This document shows positions 12,401 to 24,400 of a DNA stretch of 64,000 nt, piece after piece (the stretch's first letter is position 1; each line of letters opens with the position of its first letter). The position numbers and the translations under genes are program-made. The DNA is from Ampullaceana balthica (taxonomy: Eukaryota; Mollusca; Gastropoda; Lymnaeidae): assembly GCA_944989445.1 (NCBI GenBank), contig CALYLW010000208.1, forward strand, positions 1,096,975 to 1,160,974, written 5' to 3'. A model generated the notes under the pieces. The model searched no databases. It saw nothing but the letters and a program-made list of their open reading frames with translations, and was not told where the DNA came from.

Positions 12401-15400
12401 TGCTGTCTTTATACGAATATACGTTTCTGTGTAAACTTTACCTGAAAATGTTTGTTTAATTTGAACTATGCGCCATTTTTAAAAATAAATTTCAGCCCAA
12501 AATACACGATGATTTCTTTGGCCATGCACGAGGCCAACCCTGGCCACCATCTACAGGTCAGTTGGTAAACGATGGATGGATGGACTAATGGGTTTGAATA
12601 ATTGATTGAGAGGGTGTCATAGATAGCGATGTACATGTAGTAATACGAGAGAGGGAGGGAGGGAGAGAGAGAGAGAGAGAGAGTAGAGTAATGTAAACAA
12701 CTGTGTACTTTCTATCTTCTCATTGCGACAACTCTGTGAAAACAATCTTCAACACTCTGAAAGCCGAAGACAATGAACAAACAAATCAGTGAATACATGA
12801 AAAGAAAATGATTTTTAAAGATCTCCTTGAGTGATTGTAAATACGATAGTTTTTTGTCTTACAATAAGTTTGATCTGTTGCTATCCATCCCCCCTCCAGC
12901 TCAGTTACGCCGTGACAGCTGACCTCCCCATCTTCAGGAAAAACAAAGAACACAGCGAGAAGTTCCGTGTGCCATACGCCTTCCCATCATACACCGCTTT
13001 TATGGAGGTTATAGTTCATTTGTAATTTGTTTCTTTATTTTTTGTTTTTCTTTTTGTTGTTTTCTTCTATGAATTGAGGTAGAACTTTTAGGTAAGGGGT
13101 GGGGAGGGGAGCAATGCGGCTCAGTCATTTTTTAAATCCTTTATATTAACTCGTTGTGTCTGTTTGAGCCCTTGTTTGCTTGATTGTCGCCAAAACTTTG
13201 GATCGATTTTTAACCTACTTCCTCGTAAGCTAGCGAGCTGAAATTTTGCAGGCAGTTTTGTGCCAATGATAGAAACGATGTATCAAAATTTCAGATCGAT
13301 CGCATGTACCGTAATTTAATTATTGAACTTTTAGATTATTTTATTTATTCCTATGTATCATGTTATTTTTTGAGATAGAGTATCGCGGTGCGTATTATAT
13401 TGAACAACCTTTCTGTCGCGCAAAAAGGTGCGTATTTTATTGACAACACTTTTTATAAACATATTCCTGATCGGTGCGGTGCGCATTATATTAAACATGT
13501 TTTACGATACAACTGCAATTTTGTATTTTTGGATGGTCTTGGGCTGTGTATTATAATGAACATTCTTTTAGTTATGTCTCGTACATAAAGGATTTATAGT
13601 CAAAAACATTGTTTTTTTACGGATTTTTAAAATTATATTTTTTATTATTGCTAGCCTTATATTAGCTTGCTTTGTAAGTTTAATCGGACTATTTTTAATA
13701 TCCCCATTTTGAACCCTTTCCCGTTATCCAATCATTCTGAAAATTTGCACAAATGTTCAATTTCGGTAATAGTATTTTTGATAATTTTTGCGGACTTTTT
13801 CCATGGCTAGATTTAATTAAATTAAATATTTTTGATTTACCATGCAACAACGAAGCATTAGCAGAGATGCAGCGACTCCAATCGCTTCGACCAGAATAAA
13901 CATGTAATTAAAAACGAATAAAGAGCAATAAACATTGAAAAATTTAATTTTAAAAATGTTAAGACTAAAAAGTAGAAAATAAAAATTTTATAAAAATGTA
14001 CTAAAAAGTATAAAATAATTTTAAAATGTGAAATTTACAGTCAGAACATTAATTCGTAGGTGAAATAGATTATCTCGTTGTTCGCCATGACTATAAGACT
14101 AGGGTGCTTGCTAAGTTATGCAAAGATATTCATCAAGTTAGGCAAAGCTATTCGCTAAGTTTAAACTGAGCACCCTAGTCTTATAGTCATGGCGAACAAC
14201 GAGATAATCGATTTCACCTACGATTTAACGCTCCTGTCTCATTTTAAACTATTACATTTTCATGAATTTGGAACTAAAGGTCTCTTCTGACTGTAAATTT
14301 TAGTTTTTTAAATTTTATTTTCTACTTTTTAGTGCATTTCTAAAATAAGACTAGTTTTTAAAAAGTGTTTTTTAAATATATTTTTATTTTAGTGTATATT
14401 CATGGGTGAAACGTCAAGTCCCATTTACAGACCATCTTGACATATGGGTCAAGTGAAGCACAGTTCACAAGTTTCAGTAGCCATGACATACTAATGGAAT
14501 GTGTGACTATAGCACAATGACCAGCCGTCATTACTTAAGCCAAACTAATGTCGGGTACCACCTATCAGGGCCACCCAAGCCCCTTTATTCATGGTGGAGG
14601 CTGTGAACAGTTTAATTACTGTTTGTTTTATGCTGGGCCGCAGCTAGGCAAATGAGATTTTTAACAGATTAGGATTTTTGCTTTACACTGAAAAATTACT
14701 TAGTACTTTAAAACTAAAAATATTTCAAAGTAAAAGTAAAAAGAAAAAAAAACAATTAAAAAAACAAACAAACAAACAAACAAACAAACAAACAAACAAA
14801 CAAACAACCAAACAAACAAACAAACAAACAAACAAACAAACAAACATTCGTCCGCAAGAATAGAGCTACTCTAAATATTTGGAATTATTATTTTCCAAAT
14901 TTGCACTAAATGAGTTGCTTAGAAATTTAACACATCGCTTTTTTGCTTACTATTTTTCATTTAAAAACTGAAATGTAAACGTTAACGTAATTAATATGCA
15001 ATGTTAAGTGGGGTGTTATAAATAAAAATATTAGTAATAGTTCAGGGGCGTCAACAATGTGTGAAAGGTATGAAATAAGGAGTTACGCTCAAAATTGGAG
15101 TCCTATAAGCGGATTAAAATGGGTTACTTGAATTCATGTTTTCTCATACTACGTTAGTTGATGGGTCAGTTACACTGGCGGGCTTAACACAAGTCTTTAA
15201 TTATTTTCTGAGCTGGAATGTTGTTTAAACGTCATATAAATGGTTCTTACAATTAATTTGTAATACTAAAAACAGTTTGAATCCAGTGGCCGCTTTGCAA
15301 AGGTTTATAAATGATGTCCTTACGCAGGACAAAGGAGCTGGTTAGCTCGACCGTATAAAGAGATGGTCACGTGATAAGCCGTCCAGAGTTGAGAGTTAAT

Positions 15401-18400
15401 TGGAGACTTCAGTAAATGTTGGTATATAAATATACTCATTTTGTTTTCAGGGGTGGGCGCTGTATGCAGAATTTCTCGGTATCGAAAAACATTTGTATGA
15501 AAAGGATTATGAATTGTGAGTACAGGCTGATTTTCAGTTTCTTTGTTGTTGTTTTTTACACTCTCATTTTAGAAACGAACTATATACTTACATTATTTTA
15601 ATAATATTTTCATATATTTTTTTAGAATAGAGAAATAATTATAGTTTCCGAATTAGATAAGGGTATTTTTATGTTCCTTTTGGCTTATTTATCAAAATCC
15701 AAATAATGTGTTATTTAAACATTTTTGAATATTGGCTTCTTAATGAGGTATTTAAAGCATTTTCATTTTGTCATATAGAATATCACTATTTGTTTTTACT
15801 CGCGATATTGTTGATGTCTAGATAGACTGTGAGTGTACAGTTATTGAGGTAAAGATCTCTATAATATCGTTCTTCTTTCTTCCGTCTCGCAACTCAAACA
15901 GGATGGGTTACTACGAGTCTGAAATATTCAGGGCAGCTCGCCTCGTTGTCGATACAGGACTCCATTATTTTAAGTAAGTTGATATATTCAGGGCAGCTCG
16001 CCTCGTTGTCGATACAGGACTCCATTATTTTAAGTAAGTTGATATAGTCAGGGCAGCTCGCCTTGTTGTTGATACAGGACTCCATTATTTTAAGTAAGTT
16101 GATATATTCAGGGCAGCTTGCCTCGTTGTTGATACAGGGCTCCATTATTTTAAGTAAGTTGCTGGACTTACCAAAACATTTTCTAAGTCATTTTATAACA
16201 CATATAGTACAGTATAAGATATTTGGAAATCAATAAAAACAAATCTAAAAGCAGTAATAGATAAGTGTGTACCAACAAGACAAGCATATTATAAAATAAA
16301 AAAATGCTGATTAAATACAAAAATTAAAGAAAAGTTGTGAATAAAGAGACTTTTCCACGCCTCTTTAAAATAGGGTAAGGTTATCAATAGGGTAATGTTA
16401 TCAATAGGGTAAGGTTATCAATAGGGGAGGTTATCAATAGGGTAAAGGTTATCAATAGGGTAAGGTTATCAATAGGGTAAGGTTATCAATAGGGTAAGGT
16501 TATCAATAGGGTAAGGTTATCAATAGGGTAAGGTTATCAATAGGGTAAGGTTATCAATAGGGTAAGGTTATCAATAGGGGAGGTTATCCTGGATTGGAAA
16601 CTAGCTATTGTTACCATTCGTTTTAATAAGGAGATAAATCAAAACCATGTAGCTATAAAACTGTTTCACTTACTAGAATGACCTGTAAACTAATAGATCA
16701 CATAATATATATTGGTAATATATATAATCACCTAGACTCTAGACCAGTGATGACTACATTTGTTGGGGCAAGGTGCAAACACTCAAATGAAACCCGAAAA
16801 TGGGGGTTTGGCTTTGAGCTGGTTTGATTAAGGACTTAATATTTTAGTCACGTGCTGATGAGGCTCAGCGTGCTGACTGTGGCACGCGTGTCATAGGTTC
16901 GCCATCACTGCTGTAGACAAACACTATTTCATTCGTCCTAATCAACATTGCTTAATGAACTGAGATCATGTGAAACCCAATTATTTGGTATAATAGATGA
17001 CTTGTCGGAAGGATAAAATAATAATTATGAAAAAGATACTTTATGACCAGACTTCTCCAAGACATTTGATAAAATTTAAAGTAAAAAAAAACAAAAAACT
17101 TAACATTTGTGTTCTTTCCGGTTCCTGACATTAATTGATTCAAGATTTCCTAATTGCTGGATAACACATTTTCATAATAAACGGATGTAAATCAGCACCA
17201 CTAACAGTAAGCTCAAGGAACTTTACAATCCACCTCGCCCCTAGTCTTCTTAATGTATACATAAATGATTTACCCAACAGTATCTCATCAGTAACAAAAG
17301 TTGGGTTATTTGCTGATGATTGTGTAACCTGAAGAACAATTAAGTCAGAAAAAGATACCGAAATATTACAAAAATACCGAGATGAATTACACAAATGGTA
17401 AATTCATTGGAGTTTGTCTTTTAATCTAGAAAAGTGTCAACACCAGAACCAGGGCAAGACTTAGCTTTCAACCACTCCGTGCAAAAGTAAAAAATTGCGC
17501 CCTTATGGCGCCTTCAATAAATGACATCACACAAATCTGGCCGATCCCCCCCCCCACTTTTTTTTTCGTCACACGTTGTCACAAAAACTTAAACTCCCAC
17601 CCCCTCCAATATAACGTCACAAAGCTTCCTCCCTCCACATCAAGGCCGTATTTCTATTTAAAAATGAGGTGACCCGACATAGCGGCCACGGTCAAAACAT
17701 GTTAACATTTTTCAACAAAAACTTAATTTTTTTTTATTTTAAGCATTTGTTAACTTTTTATGCTTAAATAAAGTGTTAAAATTGTAAACTTATATCATGT
17801 GATGTTATTATATTGTTTCTTGTCAACAAACAGCCGCGATTGGTACCATTTCGCGTAAAGACCATTAAATTCACTATTGTGATGTCATTATTATTTTTTA
17901 TTATTAGCAAAACCTGACACTGAATAGGTGAGTAAAAATACGAATTTAATATTTGATTGGACATTTTACTTTTAGTCCATTAGTCCGGGGCCGTTTTGTC
18001 GGTGAACCTAAAAATGAACATGTTTCAGATAACTTTTATGTTTTTTTTCTTGGGAGTTATCCCCCCCCCTTTGAGCATTATATTATATAAACCGAACCAT
18101 ATTAAAGACAGATTTTGTTGTAAAGGGAAGTAATTCACTAATTACAATGAAACCACATTTAAATATAAATATTTAAGTTTTTGACACAGGAAATAATAAA
18201 TTTATATTAGCTAAATTTTTATGACATATGAGTGCAATAAACCTTATGTTAGTAATTATTTTTTTTAAAGTCAGTATATATAAAAGATCCTATTAAGTAA
18301 TTAAGTTGTAAAAAAGTAAACTAATAAATAAATAAGCATATTTTTTATATATATTTTTAAAACAAAACCAGTTTGCTATCGTCTGTACCTGAATATATGT

Positions 18401-21400
18401 CTTTTGATTGGTTCAAGTGTCATGCCACCTGCTTTCGATCCCTAAACTAGGGATAAAAGGTAATGTCAACTGAGTAGTGACAGTAGTGCTGCCAGTGAAA
18501 GTTTCGGGAAAAACCTAGACACACTCTAAATAAGCAAATATGACGTCACAAAACTTCCAGCCCCACACAAAAAAACAACAACGTATTTTCTATTTCAAAA
18601 TGAGAATGTTTCAAATCATTTTATTGTCATTTAAGTGTGGTTTTAGTGTGAGGCTGCAGTCCAATATCGTAACACGTGCGAGGCCATTGTAAACGTCATT
18701 AAATAAATTGAAAGCAGTCAAATATTTAAGTGGAGCTTTCATTTAGAGTTGCGCGTTTTTTTGCTGTGACGTCACATTTATTAAACACCCCCCCCCCTTG
18801 TCGCACATCTCAAAAAAGTGCGACCCCTCCCCCCCCCCTAAGATCCGTGTCATCATTTATGGACGTCCACTAAAGTATTAGTATGTTCTAAAAAAAAACT
18901 ATTTTTAAAATATACTTACATCTGCATTAATTCTTTACTTGTGTCATTTTCCTTATAAATTGCAATCTTATCAGCTTTCTGGAAATCATTCTTATGTTAT
19001 CTATTACAGACGAACCCTTTATACAGAAGATTATTGAGTCCTACCTTTATTTATTATTTATGTCTCATCTTGCATTTATATATTTGATTTTTAAATGTTG
19101 CTAGATCGTTGGAATTTCTCTATTGATCAGGCAACCCATTCCACTTCCGAATTCCGGACGGAAAGAACAAACATTTTTATGTGTTTGTTCTTGCACACGG
19201 AATGGGATTTTTTAAAATAACTATGTCTATCTGAGGCAGAGCCGTCTTTACACCATTTTGGGCCCCCGGGCAAAGAAATGGTGTTGGGCCCTTGGGCAAA
19301 GAAAGAGTGCCCACTTTCCCACAGGAATATAAAAATTAATATACATAATATAGATAAATAAACATATTCCCATGGGGCCCCTATGCTCGTGGGCCCCCGG
19401 GCAAATGCCCAACGGGCCCATGCGTTAAGACGGCCCTGATCTGAGGGTTGTATTTGATTATCTTTGGTCTATCTATACCATTTATTCTTGAGCGAATATT
19501 CTGTCAATTCAGACAGAAGAAAATGGTATACCTGATAAGTTTGTCGTGAAGTCGAATAAAATTGAATATTTTGGCTCATTCACACTGTTTTATCGTATAC
19601 CATCTTCAGACAGATGGCACCACGACAGCGCCACCTTCCGAATTCATTTGAATAAATATAAAGATGTCATAATTTAAAATGACACAGCTGCTGAAAAAAC
19701 TTTTGCTACCAACTGCTTAATTTTAATTTTGAAAAATAGAATTTATTTATCATATTATTTGCACATATTATTATTAATTATTAAACAATATAATTTGCAA
19801 TTGTCACGCAAGTAGTGTCTGTCAGTCCAGACGCTACTAATTTTAGAAAGCAGGGAAAACCAAATTACTGCACCAAACCATCAAAAGGTGTGCAAATTAA
19901 ATATGCGCTGTAAAAATATATTATATGACGTCATTGTTTTCGCTCATATTTCAATTTTGGAAAAGGGATCAATGTAAAAAGAGGATTTGATGATGGTTAA
20001 TTATAAAATAAAAAAACAACCCCTATTATAAAATACTTTGTGTACATTTCAGAAAGTTTAATATTTCGTATTTATCAAACAAGGACAAGTTAGTTGGGCT
20101 TTTAAAAAAGCCATTAAAAAAAATGCATTTTTAATAAAATAAATAGATTTCACCTGAAAACTTCCGTCATTTTTGACGGGTGATACGCTAGTTTATTAAT
20201 ATTAGTACTTAAACATCGTTTATTTACTCGCTTACGAAAAACCTAGATCATGGCTATTTTTTAAATAAAAAACCTAGAAACCTAGATAAGGTAAGAAAAA
20301 CCTAGATCTATGTTGAAAAACCTAGCGCTGGACGCTTTGCAACTGAGTATTCTACTACCCTACCCAGGATACTATAGAAATACTTAAAATAAGCCTAAGC
20401 TAGAATTGTTTTAAAAATCATAATTTTTTGAAAAACGATGACTTATATACTTATTTTTAGATAACTAGGCAATTGGCTGATTTAATGGCCGATTCGTAGT
20501 TTGGTCCAAAGGGAACTAAGAAGGATAAAACCAACACGTTATCATCATTTTAAACTCTATTAAGGAGCATCTGATAAGATAAGATAAGGGTAACTATGTA
20601 TGGGGCCAACAATTACAATGATATGGTAATTTCGCCAAATCACATACTACTGCCTGCATGTGTAGGCCTTTATTATTTGTCCTGACAATCGTTTGAAAAT
20701 TATGTTGTAAAAATTATTGTGTCGCGATGGCGATGTTATCGAATCCTTGGCTCCTGGCAACTTGAGTGTTAAGTATGCCTCCATTCTGGCGTCTGATCAT
20801 GATGACCACAATGACGACAACAAGGACGACAGTGACCACAATGACGACAAAAAGGACGAAGCTGATCACAATGACGACAATAAGGACGACAGTGATCACA
20901 ATGACGACAATAAGGACGACAGTGATCACAATGACGACAATAAGGACGACAGTGACCACAATGACGACAATAAGGATGACCGTGATCACAATGACGACAA
21001 TAAGGATGACAGTGACCACAATGACGACAATAAGGACGACAGTGATCACAATGACGACAATAAGGATGACCGTGATCACAATGACGACAATAAGGATGAC
21101 AGTGATCACAATGACGACAATAAGGATGACAGTGACCACAATGACGACAATAAGGACGACAGTGATCACAATGACGACAATAAGGATGACCGTGATCACA
21201 ATGACGACAATAAGGATGACCGTGATCACAATGACGACAATAAGGATGACCGTGATCACAATGACGACAATAAGGACGACAGTGACCACAATGACGGCAA
21301 TAAGGACGACAGTGATCACAATGACGACAATAAGGACGACGCTGATCACAATGACGATAATAAGGATGACAGTGATCACAATGATGACAACGACAGTGAT

Positions 21401-24400
21401 CACAATGATGACAATAAGGACGAAGCTGATCACAATGACGACAATAAGGATGACAGTGATCACAATGATGACAATAAGGACGACGCTGATCACAATGATG
21501 ACAATAAGGACGACAGTGATCACAATGAGGACAATAAGGACGACGCTGCTCACAATGACGACAATAAGGATGACAGTGACCACAATGCACGCCACGCCAA
21601 CCCAGATACCTGTTACCAAATAAAGAAACAACAATCTGTTGTATAGTGAAGTTAGGGTTGTAACTATAGAAATAGGGCAGTTTGTAACATAGAAATAGGG
21701 CAGGTTGTAACATAGAAATAGGGCAAGTTGTAACTATATAAATAGGGCAGGTTGTAACATAGAAATAGGGAAAGTTGTAACATAGAAATAGGGCAGGTTG
21801 TAACTATATAAATAGGGCAGTTTGTAACATAGAAATAGGTCAGGTTGTAACATAGAAATAGGGAAAGTTGTAACATAGAAATAGGGCAGGTTGTAACATA
21901 GAAATAGGGCATGTTGTAACATAGAAATAGGGCAGGTTGTAACATAGAAATAGGGCAGGTTGTAACATAGAAATAGAGCAGGTTGTAACATAGAAATAGG
22001 GCGGGTTGTAACATAGAAATAGGGCAGGTTGTAACATAGAAATAAGGCGGGTTGTAACATAGAAATAGGGCAGGTTGTAACATAGAAATAGGGCGGGTTG
22101 TAACATAGAAATAGGGCAGGTTGTAACATAGAAATAGGGCGGGTTGTAACATAGAAATAGGGCAGGTTGTAACATAGAAATAGGGCGGGTTGTACCATAG
22201 AAATGTGGCACGTTGTAACAAAGAATTATGGAAGGTTGTAACATAGAAATAGGGCAGGTTGTAACATAGAAATAGGGCAGGTTGTAACATAGAAATAGGG
22301 CGGGTTGTAACATTGAAATATGGAAGGTTGTAACAATATAATGACTACTATAGCATTGTACTGTGCGCCGGTCAAAGTCGTAACAATGGGGAATATGGGA
22401 ATATGTCCCCGGCTCCATGGTACAGGGGCGCACAAATGAGGCTTACAACGTTATATCATAGTGAGGCTTACATTGTTATATCATAGTGAGGCTTATATCG
22501 TTATATCATAGTGAGACTTACAATGTTATATCATAGTGAGGCTTACAACGTTATATCATAGTGAGGCTTATATCGTTATATCATAGTGAGACTTACAATG
22601 TTATATCATAGTGAGGCTTACAACGTTATATCATAGTGAGACTTACAATGTTATACCATAGTGAGGCTTACAATGTTATATCATAGTGAGGCTTACAATG
22701 TTATATCATAATGAGGCTTACATTGTTATATCATAGTGAGGCTTACATCGTTATATCATAGTGAGACGTACAATGTTATATCATAGTGAGGCTTACAACG
22801 TTGTATCATAGTGAGGCTTACAACGTTATATCATAGTGCGACTTACAACGTTATATCATAGTGAGACTTACAAGGTTATATCATAGTGAGGCTTACATCG
22901 TTATATCATAGTGAGACTTACAACGTTATATCCTAGTGAGGCTTACATCGTTATGTCATAGTGAGGCTTACATTGTTATATCATAGTGAGGCTTACAATG
23001 TTATACCATAGTGAGACTTACCTCGTTATATCATAGTGAGGCTTACATCGTTATATCATAGTGAGGCTTACAATGTTATATCATAGTGAGGCTTACATTG
23101 TTATATCATAGTGAGGCTTACAATGTTATACCATAGTGAGGCTTACAATGTTATATCATAGTGAGGCTTACAATGTTATACCATAGTGAGGCTTACATTG
23201 TTATATCATAGTGAGGCTTACATTGTTATATCATAGTGAGGCTTACAATGTTATACCATAGTGAGGCTTACATCGTTATATCATAGTGAGGCTTACATCG
23301 TTATATCATAGTGAGGCTTACATCGTTATATCATAGTGAGGCTTACAATGTTATATCATAGTGAGGCTTACAATGTTATATCATAGTGAGGCTTACATCG
23401 TTATATCTTAGTGAGGCTTACAATGTTATATCATAGTGAGACTTACAATGTTATATCATAGTGAGACTTACAATGTTATATCATAGTGAGGCTTACAATG
23501 TTATATCATAGTGAGACTTACAATGTTATATCATAGTGAGACTTACAATGTTATATCATAGTGAGACTTACAATGTTATATCATAGTGAGGCTTACAACG
23601 TTATATCATAGTGAGGCTTACAACGTTATATCATAGTGAGGCTTACAATGTTATATCATAGTGAGGCTTACAATGTTATATTATAGTGAGACTTACAATG
23701 TTATATGATAATAAAATTTGATAAAACGGAAAGAGTCGCGGGTCCCAATCTATAATTTTTAATAATATTTCCCTGTTCGCACTATTTGTGACGTAGAAAG
23801 AACGATATAACATCTCGTCATGAAACTCACTGCGGCCTGGGTTAAAATCGAACATTTGCTTTATAATATAATAGTTAAGAATCGTCTATTATTTAAAAGG
23901 AAATGTTTATACGCTATACTATTTAAACAAGGATTTATGGCCTCATTTTTGGAACTTGTTTTTTAAAAAAAATTTCGGATCGCTCCTCCACATACCCATT
24001 AATGAATTTTGCGCCCCTCGATTTTTTACTCCGCGCTTTTGCACGTAAAGACGGAGGAGTGTAAGTCCGGCCCTCACCAGAACACCCGATAAGTTAAACA
24101 CCAATGTAAGTTAATTAATTAAGATAAATGTTATACTTGAATGTCAATAACAAAATGGATTTTTCCCGATTTCTCGCAGCTGGACCAAAGACGAAGCTGT
24201 GGAATACTTCATGAACTACACTGCGGAGTCTAGAGAAGGTGAGTCTGAACTCTCTTGGTGGTAGGCCACTGTCCTAAGGGCCACTAGTCATAAGGGCCAC
24301 TAGTTCTAAGGGTCACTAGTCCTAAGGGCCACTAGTCCTAAGGGCCACTAGTCCTAAGGGTCACTAGTCCTGTGGACCACTATTCCTAAGGGCCTCTAGT

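Noticed and set aside
20717..21646. 309-residue acidic repeat protein ([10 protein letters not shown])n
   Set aside because: The 30-bp period keeps several frames open on both strands; it lies wholly in an intron of the DUF885 gene with no start context or unique sequence.
22434..23708. CRISPR-like regular array
   Set aside because: No unique spacers; units are contiguous 25-bp repeats in a eukaryotic intron.
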